Shown in pieces: positions 18,487-28,432 of a stretch of 64,000 nt of DNA (position 1 is the first letter of the stretch; each line of letters opens with the position of its first letter). This stretch comes from Microcoleus vaginatus HSN003 (GTDB taxonomy: Bacteria; Cyanobacteriota; Cyanobacteriia; Cyanobacteriales; Microcoleaceae): NCBI RefSeq assembly GCF_022701255.1, contig NZ_CP031705.1, forward strand, positions 4,340,001 through 4,404,000. Reading direction: 5' to 3'. The notes under the pieces are model-generated. The model did no database searches, had not been told where the DNA came from, and was given only the letters and a program-made list of their open reading frames with translations. A program made the translations under genes and the position numbers.

Positions 18487-19382
18487 AAGTTTAAATTTTA
18501 CTCATTTATGCTCAATAAACGGCGTCTCAAAGTGTTTGAACTATTGCTCTAAGTCTCTTAATTTTAAATTCATAGAAATCCCCATTACTGCGCCGAGAAA
18601 GTTTTGTGGTGCGGCAGAATCAAAGCTTACTTCGTCAGCGGTGCGGCAACCACGGGGGGATTGGCCCTACAAATTTCATAGCCGAATTCAGCAACGTCAA
18701 AGCGAGAGCCCTTTCTTGGCACACTATATATAGTATCCCTGGGTAAGTCCTGTAAATGTACGATCGCCCCTCAGTTTCAGCGCCCCGCGTCCTGTTACAC
18801 TGAAATCCTGCGGTTGTGTGCGATCGGTGCGACCCTTCTGAAAAAAACCTAAAATTCTGTAGCCTACAATACATTTATTTGGTTAATGATTGTTTAAACT
18901 CTCCAAGTGTAGATTGTGTACTCTCCATAATTCTCCAAAACCCCTAAACGAGTGCGTTGTTTGCTGGACTGCGATTTATCGATCGTCGAACCGTTAAAAA
19001 CCATAAGTAGTTTTGACCTGAATTCATCGGAATTGATTCGCACAAAATTTTTGAGCTGACCAGGGTGAAGATTAGTTACTAAATTTGTGCAGTGCAGACA
19101 TCTATCATGTTGACTCAAGTTAGTACAGGCTCTTGTCATCTATTTTATTGCTGCTAATAACCAAAATCCAATCGCATCTGACACTGGATTGTCACGCCAG
19201 ATGGGCGAAGTGATAGGGCCTCGCTCATCCAATCTTTTAGAGCCTGCCAAAAAAGGCATTCTACCCAAAGTTAGCTTTGACAAAAAATCTTGGGTAAATC
19301 CAACATATTCGTCAATAGTTAGACTTTTGCTAACATCTATTTTTTCACAACTACTCGTCCTGCAACCCCAATAAAAATAACC
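18487..19382. other. Long intergenic region upstream of glnN
   Basis: An 896-bp stretch. Short open frames exist on the minus strand (18894-19139 and 19140-19421) but have no recognisable family or ribosome site and are considered spurious. No clear NtcA site with the GTA-N8-TAC spacing was found; a GTA-N7-TAC sequence at 18909-18921 is one base short and far from the gene. Confidence 0.4.
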
Positions 19383-21557
19383 ATGAGTGTAAACGAATCG
19401 CGCGTTCAAGCCATTTCTCAAATCGTCAACCGCAAACTGATGCCTGCCCGGCCTCCCAAGCGGCTAGAAGATCTGTGGGCAACAGACGTTTTTAGTCTGA
19501 GCAAAATGCAAGAAAGTCTGCCCAAAAGTATTTTCAAATCAGTAAAAAACACCGTTCAAACAGGCCAAAAACTCGATGATTCCGTAGCTGATGTAGTTGC
19601 AGCAGCAATGAAAGATTGGGCTATTTCCAAAGGAGCCCTGTACTACGCCCACGTATTTTACCCGCTAACCAACAGCACCGCCGAAAAGCACGATGCTTTC
19701 ATCTCAGTGCAAGGCGATGGCTCCGTCATCTCAGAATTTGCCGGCAAAGTTCTCGTACAAGGAGAACCCGATGGCTCCTCATTCCCCAACGGCGGCATTC
19801 GCTCGACTGCGGCCGCTCGCGGATATACAGCCTGGGATGTCACCAGCCCTGCTTATGTCATGGAAACAGACAACGGCATGACCTTGTGCATTCCCACTGT
19901 TTTCATCTCCTGGACAGGTGAAGCCTTAGACAAAAAAACGCCGCTTTTGCGTTCCATTGCCGCAATGAACAAAGCAGCAACCCGAGTGTTAAAGCTATTA
20001 GGAAATACCGAAGTTTCTCCCGTCAATTCCAGTTGCGGACCCGAACAAGAATACTTCCTGGTAGATTCCAATTTCACCACCAGCCGCCCCGATTTACTGC
20101 TAGCAGGTCGCACCCTTTTCGGCAAACCTCCTGCCAAAGGTCAGCAATTTGACGACCACTATTTTGGAGCGATTCCAGAGCGCGTTCAAGTCTTCATGCA
20201 GGAAGTAGAAGAAAGAATGTACCGGCTGGGGATTCCTGCAAAAACCCGCCACAACGAAGTAGCTCCCGGTCAGTTTGAAATTGCACCAGTTTTTGAAGCA
20301 GCAAACGTCGCCAGCGACCACCAACAATTAACCATGACAATTCTTCGCAACACTGCGAAGAAACACGGTTTTATGTGTTTGCTGCACGAGAAGCCTTTCG
20401 CCGGCATTAACGGTTCTGGCAAACACGTCAACTGGTCGGTCGGCAATGCCACCCAAGGAAACTTATTAGACCCGGGCGATACACCGCACTCGAACGTGCA
20501 GTTTCTAGTTTTCTGCGGCGCTGTGATTCGCGGAGTTCACAAATACGGGCCGCTGTTGCGCGCGGTAGTTGCTACTGCTAGCAACGACCACCGATTGGGT
20601 GCAAATGAGGCTCCGCCAGCAATTATCTCTGTCTATTTGGGTTCGCAATTAGAAGATATCTTCGGGCAAATTAGCCGGGGAGAAATTAAGGACTCTCAAG
20701 GTCGGGGAATTATGAACTTAGGTGTAGAAACACTGCCTACTTTCATGAAGGATGCTGGGGACAGAAACCGGACTTCGCCCTTTGCCTTTACTGGAAACCG
20801 ATTTGAATTCCGTGCAGTAGGTTCCGGTCAGTCTGTTTCCGGGCCGCTGGTGGCAATGAATACAATTCTTGCAGATTCTTTGGACTGGATTGCTAACAAA
20901 TTAGAAAGCGATTTGGCTAACGGAACTGAACTGCATGCTGCCATCCAAACAATTCTGAAAGAAGTGATGGACGAGCACGGTGCGGTTATATTTGGCGGCA
21001 ACGGCTATTCGGAAGAATGGCACAAAATGGCCGTTGAGGAACGGGGTTTAGCTAACTTGCGGACTACGGCAGATGCTTTGCCCGTGTTGAAGGAAGGGTA
21101 CATTGAAGAGTTGTTTGAAAAGACAGGTGTTCTGACTCCCGTTGAATTAGAAAGCCGTTACGATGTTTATGCAGAGCAGTATTTGCTGGCAATTGAAGTC
21201 GAAGCAAAACTGGTAATAAGCATGGCCAAAACCATTATTTACCCCGCAGCGGTGAGGTATTTAGCTGAACTTTCCGGCACGATTTCTAAATTGAAAGAGA
21301 TTGGGATTGAACTGGAAAAAGAAAGTGCCGAAAAAGTAGCGGTGCTGGTTAAGTCCATGATGGATACTGCGAGCAAATTGAGTGATGCTTTGATCAAGCA
21401 CGATTTTGCTTCGACAGAAGACCATATGCAGTATGCTTCGCAAACAATTCGTCCTTTGATGGATGAGGTTCGCCAGTATGCGGATGCTCTGGAAGGTGAA
21501 GTGGCTGATGATTTGTGGCCTCTGCCTACTTATCAAGAAATGCTGTTTGTTAAGTAA
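19383..21557 (+). CDS. glnN: Glutamine synthetase type III
   Basis: A 724-residue GSIII, about 250 residues longer than GlnA, as expected for this class. It makes glutamine from glutamate and ammonia with ATP. Conserved segments include [13 protein letters not shown] (metal-binding Glu), [17 protein letters not shown], the glutamate-binding [12 protein letters not shown] and [20 protein letters not shown]. In several non-diazotrophic cyanobacteria glnN is induced by nitrogen starvation through NtcA; no convincing NtcA site is visible here. The ATG follows an AT-rich leader without a strong ribosome site. A hairpin follows the stop codon. Confidence 0.96.
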   Translation: MSVNESRVQAISQIVNRKLMPARPPKRLEDLWATDVFSLSKMQESLPKSIFKSVKNTVQTGQKLDDSVADVVAAAMKDWAISKGALYYAHVFYPLTNSTAEKHDAFISVQGDGSVISEFAGKVLVQGEPDGSSFPNGGIRSTAAARGYTAWDVTSPAYVMETDNGMTLCIPTVFISWTGEALDKKTPLLRSIAAMNKAATRVLKLLGNTEVSPVNSSCGPEQEYFLVDSNFTTSRPDLLLAGRTLFGKPPAKGQQFDDHYFGAIPERVQVFMQEVEERMYRLGIPAKTRHNEVAPGQFEIAPVFEAANVASDHQQLTMTILRNTAKKHGFMCLLHEKPFAGINGSGKHVNWSVGNATQGNLLDPGDTPHSNVQFLVFCGAVIRGVHKYGPLLRAVVATASNDHRLGANEAPPAIISVYLGSQLEDIFGQISRGEIKDSQGRGIMNLGVETLPTFMKDAGDRNRTSPFAFTGNRFEFRAVGSGQSVSGPLVAMNTILADSLDWIANKLESDLANGTELHAAIQTILKEVMDEHGAVIFGGNGYSEEWHKMAVEERGLANLRTTADALPVLKEGYIEELFEKTGVLTPVELESRYDVYAEQYLLAIEVEAKLVISMAKTIIYPAAVRYLAELSGTISKLKEIGIELEKESAEKVAVLVKSMMDTASKLSDALIKHDFASTEDHMQYASQTIRPLMDEVRQYADALEGEVADDLWPLPTYQEMLFVK

Positions 21558-21590
21558 TAGCAAATTCGGTTAATTGCAGGTTAGATTTGT

Positions 21591-21615
21591 AAGGACACGG
21601 CACTGCCGTGTCCTT
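21591..21615 (+). terminator. Probable rho-independent terminator of glnN
   Basis: Hairpin aaggacacggc/gccgtgtcctt about 33 bp after the glnN stop, followed by acttgttttt. Related ggacacgg hairpins occur at 30251-30273 and 59888-59906, so it belongs to a dispersed family. Confidence 0.55.
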
Positions 21616-21726
21616 ACTTGTTTTTGAGCTTAAATCAGTGGTACGCTGAATCTGTCAGAGTCATTAAATACGAACGAGAGTAAGAGTTTTGAAGATTGTT
21701 GAGATAGCTAGTAAAAGTATAGGCAT

Positions 21727-23004
21727 TTATGACATGACATGGGAGGCGTTAAGTCCCTCCCCTTTCGCTTTCACTTCGAGCGGATTGACCCGCCTTGGCT
21801 GAACTACACAGCTCCCTATCCCATTGCTAAACGCATTTGGGATTGCTTTTATCAGAATATTGTAAGACCCGTTAACATCGGAATTAATTAATTGACCTAC
21901 CGATGTTTTGTACAACCCTCTTTTGATCCGCCTGCCACTAAATGCAATATCTTTGTCAGTCTTTCCGTACACAGGGATTGGATCTAAACCCAGAAAATTT
22001 GCTCGTGAAGTATAAGACTCTTCTTGCACGATCACCTTAATCCCAACCAGTCGAGCTTTGTATTCCAACATCTCAAATAGTCGAGCATGAGGAATGCTGA
22101 CAAAGTTTTGATTGGTTGGTTTTCCTAAATCAATCTCAGTTTTCCACTGTGCATTCTTGCCAATTACTAAAGTCCCAATTTGTTTCGCGCTTAAAACGCC
22201 AACAATTAGGCGACTGGCATGATGTAAGTAATTGTCGATTTTTTGATTGCGACAGCGAGTCAATTGTTGAATGCCGGGTGAAGTTTTGCGATTTTCTTTC
22301 AATTGAGATTGTAATTGTGCCTTGCGTTTATTGTAGAACTGATTAATCGACTTCAATGGTCGCCCGTTAATCAGGAGAGGGGTAAAACCCGGCTGATTTG
22401 AAGTTAACGCCACTAAGTTATCCAGTCCTAAATCAATGCTAGCTACAAATTTATCATCGTCCAGGGTGGACTCCTGTTCATTATAAATTACCTCAATTAC
22501 ATACGAATCGCATTTTGGTACCAGCCTAACTTGACAAATTCGATCGGGACTGACTTTGGTTTTGATTGAGAGATTAGTACCCGAAAGCTTAATAATTCCT
22601 TTCTTCAGCAATTTGCTACTAATTGCTTGAATCGTGTAGGCGAGAATGTTTCGCCCTTTGACCTTATCTTTGTACTTGGGCAGTTTCGGGCGATCGCGTG
22701 AATTTAGAGTCATCAACTTTGTAAGCTTTAACCGCTTCAAAAAACGATTTCCAATTCTTGTCCAATATCATCAAAATTTGTTGACTAACCTTAGCAGGTA
22801 AAGCCTTGTATGCTTCATGAGACTTTATCAAACGGTTCATTTCGTTGTAATTGATATAGCCCCATCCATAAACAAAACTCTGACGAATGACGTAATTGGC
22901 GGCATTGTAGAGATTTTTGGACTTAAAGGCTAATTCATCAATCTGGGCGAAACGGTGTTCCGTAGATTTGTAGATTTAATGATGTGTCGCTCTGTTAGTT
23001 GCAT
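21727..23004 (-). pseudogene. Frameshifted TnpB (IS200/IS605-type RNA-guided nuclease)
   Basis: The largest intact frame (21727-22740, 337 residues) holds the RuvC-like domain: first Asp in ASIDLGLDNL, Glu in VQEESYTS and last Asp in NSDVNGSYNI. The usual CxxC zinc finger between the last two is absent. The true start is at 23004 (MQLTERHIIK), with a GGAGG ribosome site just upstream. Two frameshifts separate it from the long frame: an 8-bp tandem duplication at 22962-22977 and a one-base change at a gcgatcgc site near 22695. No tnpA is adjacent. The 3' end holds a ggagg/cctcc hairpin at about 21741-21760 that may mark the element end or an omega-RNA structure. Confidence 0.8.
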
Positions 23005-23166
23005 TCAGAACCTCCATCTTTCAACAAACGTAACCTTTTTTGTTGACCCTACTGATTATATGATACTATTATTGTTTATCGATGCTTACAAAATTATTAA
23101 AGTTTTACAATACCGTTCAACAAATTTAGCGGCGTAGAAAAAGTAATATTGCTGCGAAAAGCTATT

Positions 23167-24171
23167 ATGCGAATTCAATCTCTCTTGAAACAAATGACTC
23201 TGGCGGCTCTAGCTTTGGTTTTTGCGATCAGTTGCAGTCGATCGACTCCGAACGTAAACTCTTCTCCTGAAGCAACTACCTCTAGCAGCTTTAGAGTGGC
23301 AATGGTCACCATAGGACCTAAAGATAACCACAGTTGGGCTCAATCCTGCTTTGAAGGATTGAATCTAATCAAATATAAATTTAATGCTCAGGTAGACATT
23401 ACTGACAGTATTGACGGTGAACATAGTGAAGCTGCCATTCGCAAATATGCCCAGTCAGGCTATGACCTGGTAATTGCCGCCAGTGGTGCCTATCTCAAAG
23501 CTGCCGAAAAGGTCGCTCAAGAATTTCCGCGAACGAAATTTGCCCTGGTTACAACGTATCCAGGGAATAACAGAAATTTGGGGGCTGTTGCCTTTCGATC
23601 GGGTGAGGTGGGGTACCTCACAGGCGCTTTGGCTGCCATGAAGACCAAGAGCAATAAAGTTGGCTATATTGTGGGTGCACCTTATCCGGTTTACAAAGAA
23701 GAAGAAGCCTTGTTTAGGCGGGGAGTGAAGGCAACGAATCCCTCTGTTCAAGCCTCGACTGCTTTTCTCAACACTTGGAGTGATACGGACAAAGCCACCA
23801 AAGTGGCAACGGATATGGTTGCATCTGGAGTAGATGTTTTGGCATTCAACGCGGATGAGGCAGGGTTAGCCGCGCTAAAAACCGTTACGCAAAAGCCAGG
23901 AGTCCTTGTGATTGGTTGGGGAAAGGATCAGTACAAACTGGCTCCCGGCAAAGTCCTAACTAGCGTTCTGGAGGACATTCCCAATCTGGTGCTCAATGCG
24001 GCGGTGTTAACCCAGGAAGGTCGCTGGGAAGGAAAACTTTACAAGTTTGGGCTCAAGGAAAAAATCTACGACTTTGCCCCTTTCCGTGGTAGTCTCACGT
24101 CTCAGGAAGAGGACACTTTCAAGATTATCCGAGATGCTGTGACGACTGGCCAAATTGATGTTTCTCCTTAG
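23167..24171 (+). CDS. BMP-family substrate-binding lipoprotein
   Basis: A 334-residue protein of the basic membrane protein (BMP/PnrA) family, which binds nucleosides or related small molecules outside the membrane. The N-terminus (MRIQSLLKQMTLAALALV) ends in the lipobox FAISC, so it should be lipid-anchored in the periplasm. Conserved BMP segments include GPKDNHSWAQSCFEG, DLVIAASGAYLKAAEKVA and AFRSGEVGYLTGALAA. I prefer the ATG at 23167 to the upstream TTG at 23149. No permease or ATPase gene is adjacent; instead its TAG overlaps the possible GTG start of a histidine kinase, suggesting a sensory role. Confidence 0.88.
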   Translation: MRIQSLLKQMTLAALALVFAISCSRSTPNVNSSPEATTSSSFRVAMVTIGPKDNHSWAQSCFEGLNLIKYKFNAQVDITDSIDGEHSEAAIRKYAQSGYDLVIAASGAYLKAAEKVAQEFPRTKFALVTTYPGNNRNLGAVAFRSGEVGYLTGALAAMKTKSNKVGYIVGAPYPVYKEEEALFRRGVKATNPSVQASTAFLNTWSDTDKATKVATDMVASGVDVLAFNADEAGLAALKTVTQKPGVLVIGWGKDQYKLAPGKVLTSVLEDIPNLVLNAAVLTQEGRWEGKLYKFGLKEKIYDFAPFRGSLTSQEEDTFKIIRDAVTTGQIDVSP

Positions 24172-27044
24172 TGTACCGATTAATTGATTTACCAATATTG
24201 ATCCTAAGTCCGATGCAAAATCAACGCAACGAGCGCGTTCTGCCGATTGCCAGAAGCTCCCGTTCTCATCCCTGGCAACGCTTCTTTTCTATTGCACATC
24301 AGCTCCGCTATGGTTTGATATTTTTGGTTCTCCTGAGCTTACTGCCCACAGGTGGCTTGCTGATCTACCTCAGCTTTCAGGCGCAGATCCAGCAATCGCG
24401 ATCGCTCCAACAAGAGCGTAGTCAGACAGCAGCAGGGCAGATTGATAATTATCTAGATGACTTGAAACGAAAACTGAGCTATTTAGCTAGGGTCAAAGGA
24501 CTCACAAACTTTCAACCTCAAGCGCAGCAGAGCCTGTTGGAAGGGTTGATTCGTCATCATGATGCTTATGAAGCCGTTGCCATTTTGAACCGGAAGGGAG
24601 AAGTTGTCACGTCAGTTTCACCCTACGAACCGCTTAAGTTAGAAAATCCAGCCAATTCGCCACTGTTTATTCGTGCTTTTAAACAACAGGAAGATTATGT
24701 CAGTCCTGTAGAAATTAATCCTAAAACTCACCAACCAACCACCATTCTGGCGGTTCCGATTCGGAATGAGCGAGATGAGGTGGATGGGGTGCTATTAGCA
24801 GAGATAAATCTCAACTTTCTCTGGTTTGTTGTTTCCCAAATCGAGGTTGGCAAGACGGGTTATGTCTATGTAGTTGATGAGCGTAATTTTCTCATTGCTC
24901 AAAAGGGTAGTAACCCAGAAACGTTTCAACTTCAAGATATTTCTAAGCGCCCCTTCTTTCAATTTTTGAAAGCCTCCGAAGATACTAAGCACCTTAACGT
25001 TTATCCGGGCCTAAAGCAGGTAGAAGTATTGGGAGCCAGTGCCTTAGTTCGGAGCGTGAATTGGAATGTGGTTGTAGAACTGCCAACGGCTGAGGCCTAT
25101 GCTCCCGTTTACCAAATGCTCTCAATTATGGGAGGCTCATTGGCGGTGGTGACGATCGTCGCTGTTGGCATTGGCTTTCTATTTATTCGGCAAATTGTGG
25201 TGCCACTCCAGCGCTTAACCACGGCAGCTACTGAACTCAGTGCGGGGGAATTAGAGACGCGGGTCAACATTGATAGCCAAAACGAACTGGGGACATTGGC
25301 GATCGCCTTTAACAATATGGCAACCCAGTTAGAGGAACTGATTAAAGCAGTTGAAGTGGAACGCAATTTTGTTTCAGCCATTCTTGAAATTGCAGGTGCC
25401 CTGGTAGTTGTGCTCGACACGCAGGGACAAATCGTTCGCTTTAACCGAGCTTGCGAACAAATGACTGATTACTCGTTTAGTCAAGTGAAGGGGCGCTACA
25501 TTTGGGACTTGTTCCCGAACTCAGACTTAGCTGGACAAACCAAAACTACTTTTGAGTCTTTAAAAGCTGGTAATTTTCCCCAGCAGTATGAAGGCAGTTG
25601 GGTGAGCAAAGATCAACAACTCAGACGGATTGCCTGGTCAGATACTGCTTTAGTGGACGATCGGGGTGAAATTGAGTACATCATCAAAACAGGGATTGAC
25701 ATTACTCAACGGAAACAGGCAGAAGAGGAACTCAAAGCGTCGGAACAGCGGCTATCTTTTCTATTCCGCCAAAGTACACTGGCAGTGGTGGAATGGGATT
25801 TAAACTTTCAAGTCACTGCCTGGAATCCAGCGGCAGAGCAGATTTTTGGTTACACGGCTACAGAGGCGATCGGACACCATGCCGCAGAATTAATTGTGCC
25901 TGCGTCTGCCAGAAAGGTGGTCGATCAAGTTATGAACGAGTTGTTGAGTCAGGTTGGAGGAATGTACAGCGTCAACGAAAATATTACGAAAGACGGCCAA
26001 ACCATTATTTGCGAATGGTTCAATACGCCTTTAGTAGGGGATGCTGGAAAGATTGTTGGAGTTGCATCCTTGACACTGGATATTACTGAGCGCAAGCAAG
26101 CCGAAGCTGCTTTAAGGCAAGCAAAAGAGGAAGCTGAGGTTGCACTCAAAACCTTACAGCAAACTCAGGCACAGCTTATTCAGGCAGAGAAAATGTCAGG
26201 TTTGGGGCAACTGGTTGCTGGTGTTGCTCACGAAATTAATAATCCAGTCAACTTTATCTATGGCAACCTGAGCCATACTGCCGACTACACGCAAAATTTA
26301 CTAAAGCTGATTCAGCTTTACCAGCAAACCTATCCAACTAATGCCCAAATTCAGGAAAAAATTGAAGAGTTCGATCTGGACTACATTAGTGAAGATTTGC
26401 CCAAAATGCTGACTTCAATGAAGGTAGGAGCCGATCGCATTCGTCAAATTGTCCTGTCGCTACGAAACTTCTCCCGGCTGGATGAGGCAGAAATGAAGCC
26501 AGTTGATATCCACGAGGGAATTGACAGCACATTGATGATTTTGCAAAATCGACTGAAGGCAAAACCGGATCATCCTGCTATTGAAATTGTTAAAGAGTAC
26601 GGCGACTTACCGCGAGTAGAGTGCTATGCCGGACAGCTGAACCAAGTCTTTATGAATATTCTGGCAAATGCGATCGATGCTTTAGAAAACTACGACAATC
26701 ACCGTTCTCCAAAAGATATCCAAAAGAATCCCAGTTGCATCACTATTCGGACTAAGCTAGTCACAAAAGAAACTGGGCCCGGTTATTCTAAAAACGTGGT
26801 CATTCAAGTTCAAGACAATGGATCTGGGATGAGGGAAACTGTTAGACAACAGGCGTTCAATCCCTTCTTCACCACAAAACCAACTGGTAAAGGAACTGGA
26901 TTAGGGCTATCCATCAGCTATCAAATTGTAGTTGATAAGCACGGTGGCTCCATCGAGTGCTTCTCTCAACCCCATCAAGGAACAGAGTTCCGAATTGAAA
27001 TTCCTGTTTTGCAAAGCGGTGCTGTAGCACTCGTTGGTAAATAA
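24171..27044 (+). CDS. Membrane sensor histidine kinase (dCache-HAMP-PAS-PAS-HisKA-HATPase)
   Basis: A 957-residue kinase. Domains in order: transmembrane segment (about 48-70), an extracytoplasmic dCache-like sensor (75-315), second transmembrane segment (316-340), HAMP (341-395), two PAS domains (400-520 and 525-650), a coiled coil, HisKA with phospho-acceptor His687 (GVAHEINNP), and the HATPase with N box (NQVFMNILANAIDAL), DNGSGM and GKGTGLGLSI. No receiver domain is present and no response regulator is adjacent. The GTG at 24171 overlaps the stop of the BMP lipoprotein gene by one base; an ATG at 24213 is the alternative start. Translational coupling suggests the lipoprotein presents a ligand to the sensor. 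Confidence 0.9.
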   Translation: MYRLIDLPILILSPMQNQRNERVLPIARSSRSHPWQRFFSIAHQLRYGLIFLVLLSLLPTGGLLIYLSFQAQIQQSRSLQQERSQTAAGQIDNYLDDLKRKLSYLARVKGLTNFQPQAQQSLLEGLIRHHDAYEAVAILNRKGEVVTSVSPYEPLKLENPANSPLFIRAFKQQEDYVSPVEINPKTHQPTTILAVPIRNERDEVDGVLLAEINLNFLWFVVSQIEVGKTGYVYVVDERNFLIAQKGSNPETFQLQDISKRPFFQFLKASEDTKHLNVYPGLKQVEVLGASALVRSVNWNVVVELPTAEAYAPVYQMLSIMGGSLAVVTIVAVGIGFLFIRQIVVPLQRLTTAATELSAGELETRVNIDSQNELGTLAIAFNNMATQLEELIKAVEVERNFVSAILEIAGALVVVLDTQGQIVRFNRACEQMTDYSFSQVKGRYIWDLFPNSDLAGQTKTTFESLKAGNFPQQYEGSWVSKDQQLRRIAWSDTALVDDRGEIEYIIKTGIDITQRKQAEEELKASEQRLSFLFRQSTLAVVEWDLNFQVTAWNPAAEQIFGYTATEAIGHHAAELIVPASARKVVDQVMNELLSQVGGMYSVNENITKDGQTIICEWFNTPLVGDAGKIVGVASLTLDITERKQAEAALRQAKEEAEVALKTLQQTQAQLIQAEKMSGLGQLVAGVAHEINNPVNFIYGNLSHTADYTQNLLKLIQLYQQTYPTNAQIQEKIEEFDLDYISEDLPKMLTSMKVGADRIRQIVLSLRNFSRLDEAEMKPVDIHEGIDSTLMILQNRLKAKPDHPAIEIVKEYGDLPRVECYAGQLNQVFMNILANAIDALENYDNHRSPKDIQKNPSCITIRTKLVTKETGPGYSKNVVIQVQDNGSGMRETVRQQAFNPFFTTKPTGKGTGLGLSISYQIVVDKHGGSIECFSQPHQGTEFRIEIPVLQSGAVALVGK

Positions 27045-27282
27045 CTGCTATCACATTCCTCATATAGCGTTTCTCATAATAGACACCTATGAAGCTAGCT
27101 ACAAATCGCGCTGCGATAGTTTATCGAACAGGTTTCGTGAGGGTTTGATGAACGGCATTGTGGGTTTTGAGAGGGCTGTTATATCATTCCGGTGCAACGG
27201 GAATTGATATAAAAGGTCGATCGACCTCACAGCCCAGTTTAAAATTGTATCAAATGTCAACACCATGATTTAGCTGTGCTTG

Positions 27283-27564
27283 TTAGTTGTCGTTCGGTGA
27301 GGGCGATCGACTTGGTAAGTCATCGGGAATTTTGGTTACGTCTAATCCTAAAACCTCAAACATAGTTTTTAGAGAAACCTGGTACAGGTTAGCCATAGCA
27401 AGTATGTTTTCAGCATTAGGTAGAGCCTTGCCTAATTCCCAGTCAGCTTGTCTTCGCTCGGAAATTCCGATTTTTTCTTTGACTTGAGGGCGTGTTAGTC
27501 CAGCTTGTTCTCTGAGTAGTCTCAATGGAGACTTCTCCTTTTCTTGTAAATCTTCTTCTATCAT
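27283..27564 (-). CDS. XRE-family HTH regulator, cassette 1
   Basis: A 93-residue protein with an HTH_3-type fold (residues 14-70): LLREQAGLTRPQVKEKIGIS, then the recognition-helix region SERRQADWELGKALPNAENI. It is likely a dimeric repressor of the divergent promoter next to it, where the inverted sites at 27578-27594 and 27610-27626 lie. Its C-terminal tail (PDDLPSRSPSPNDN) is nearly the same as that of the cassette 3 protein although the DNA-binding parts differ greatly. No catalytic domain or partner toxin is evident. Confidence 0.85.
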   Translation of the reverse strand: MIEEDLQEKEKSPLRLLREQAGLTRPQVKEKIGISERRQADWELGKALPNAENILAMANLYQVSLKTMFEVLGLDVTKIPDDLPSRSPSPNDN

Positions 27565-27577
27565 AGGACGGAATATT

Positions 27578-27626
27578 CATGATGTAAACGTCTTGACAAA
27601 GAGTGTGATAAGACGTAAACTTCATG
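27578..27626. promoter_or_regulatory. Divergent promoter/operator of cassette 1
   Basis: Inverted sites catgatgtaaacgtctt (27578-27594) and aagacgtaaacttcatg (27610-27626) match at 14 of 17 positions. They bracket a rightward promoter: TTGACA at 27593-27598, a 17-bp spacer and TAAACT at 27616-27621. The left site is 14 bp from the XRE start codon, so autoregulation is likely. Confidence 0.6.
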
Positions 27627-27800
27627 TTGGTAGGCACAACAAAGGCCGCTCAACGAGCCTCCAAGGTCAAAATGCAGGTCTGAAGAACCGCCTTTTTTGT
27701 AGTGTCTACCCATTATGCCTGCATACCCTTAGTATTTTCCGGGCTTGGGTGCATGACTCAAGCCCTTTTTCTCAAGACCGAAAAGGTGGTGCCATGTAAA
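27622..27800 (+). ncRNA. Conserved leader transcript of cassette 1 (putative)
   Basis: Rightward sequence after the promoter, sharing blocks with the leaders of cassettes 2 and 3 (gtcaaaatgcaggt, gaagaaccgcct, gtgtctac/tatc, gccatgtaaaagg). The reading frames are not kept between copies, which argues for an RNA or DNA role. Here it also has a gggcttg/caagccc hairpin followed by ttttt (about 27743-27772), resembling an intrinsic terminator. Confidence 0.35.
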
Positions 27801-27850
27801 AGGTCGATCGACCTTGCAGCCTGACTCAAAATTGTATCAGCAGTAATTTT

Positions 27851-28135
27851 TTAACTGTTGGTTTGGTTTGATTGCTTCTTCGGGCCAAAGCTCTCTGGAA
27901 GTTCATCTATTTTTTCTATTTGTAGTTCTCGGCAAATTGCTTTCAACTGTTCGAGAGAAAATTTGGGCTCTGTTGCTCCAGATATCCATCTGTGATAGGT
28001 GGCGCGGGGAATCCCACATTTAAAAGCGAACTCATCTTGTGATAAGTCGGTTTTGTGGATTCTTAGGGCTTCCAATGGTGAATTGCCCTCCTGTCTTCGT
28101 TCTTTTCTTGATGACATTGGATCGTAAAATCTCAT
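27851..28135 (-). CDS. XRE-family HTH regulator, cassette 2
   Basis: A 94-residue HTH protein. The DNA-binding domain spans about residues 18-75, with LSQDEFAFKCGIPRATYHRW as the helix-turn-helix. It differs from the other two array regulators throughout, including the C-terminal tail (FGPKKQSNQTNS). The annotated ATG lies inside one operator arm (28130-28142), so the start at 28117 (MSSRKERRQ) is a realistic alternative. It probably represses its own gene and the rightward leader promoter of cassette 2. Confidence 0.85.
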   Translation of the reverse strand: MRFYDPMSSRKERRQEGNSPLEALRIHKTDLSQDEFAFKCGIPRATYHRWISGATEPKFSLEQLKAICRELQIEKIDELPESFGPKKQSNQTNS

Positions 28136-28183
28136 ATTGAGATGTCATACTTGACAAAATTAAATTGACATCTCATAATGAGA
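28130..28183. promoter_or_regulatory. Divergent promoter/operator of cassette 2
   Basis: Two palindromes, tctcatattgaga (28130-28142) and tctcataatgaga (28171-28183), are arranged as an overall inverted repeat with flanking tgtca/tgaca. The rightward promoter is TTGACA at 28151-28156, a 17-bp spacer and CATAAT at 28174-28179, so the right palindrome covers the -10 element. Confidence 0.65.
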
Positions 28184-28358
28184 CAAAGGTGACATGACAA
28201 AGGGCGGCGAGCGCGAGCCTCGTCAAAATGCAGGTTTGAAGAACCGCCTGATTTTTCGTGTCTATCAATTGTGCTGGCATACCCAAGCGTTTTTTTGCGG
28301 CAAGGGCGCATACCTCAAGCCTCTTTCCCTCAACGCCGAGAATGACGTGCTATGTAAA
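28180..28358 (+). ncRNA. Conserved leader transcript of cassette 2 (putative)
   Basis: Nearly identical to the cassette 3 leader over long blocks from gtcaaaatgcaggtttgaag to the palindrome at 28359. It contains a three-codon mini-ORF (ATG CAG GTT TGA). A longer open frame (28194-28418) is shared only in part with cassette 3 and not with cassette 1, so a protein product is doubtful. Confidence 0.35.
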
Positions 28359-28432
28359 AGGTCGATCGACCTCACAGGACAACACAACTCAAAATTGTAT
28401 CAAAGATCCAGACCATGACTTTGCTGTGCTTG

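Noticed and set aside
18909..18921. NtcA site upstream of glnN (GTA...TAC)
   Set aside because: The spacing is seven bases rather than eight and it lies over 450 bp upstream of the start codon.
19140..19382. Glutamine riboswitch in the glnN leader
   Set aside because: The conserved core sequences of the glnA-type riboswitch were not found.
18894..19421. Two minus-strand frames upstream of glnN as genes
   Set aside because: No family resemblance, no ribosome site, and the second overlaps the glnN start.
23149..23166. Upstream TTG start for the BMP lipoprotein
   Set aside because: The ATG at 23167 gives a normal short lipoprotein signal peptide and needs no rare start codon.
28194..28418. 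74-codon frame in the cassette 2 leader as a gene
   Set aside because: The frame is not kept in cassette 1 and only partly in cassette 3, while the nucleotide sequence is conserved.
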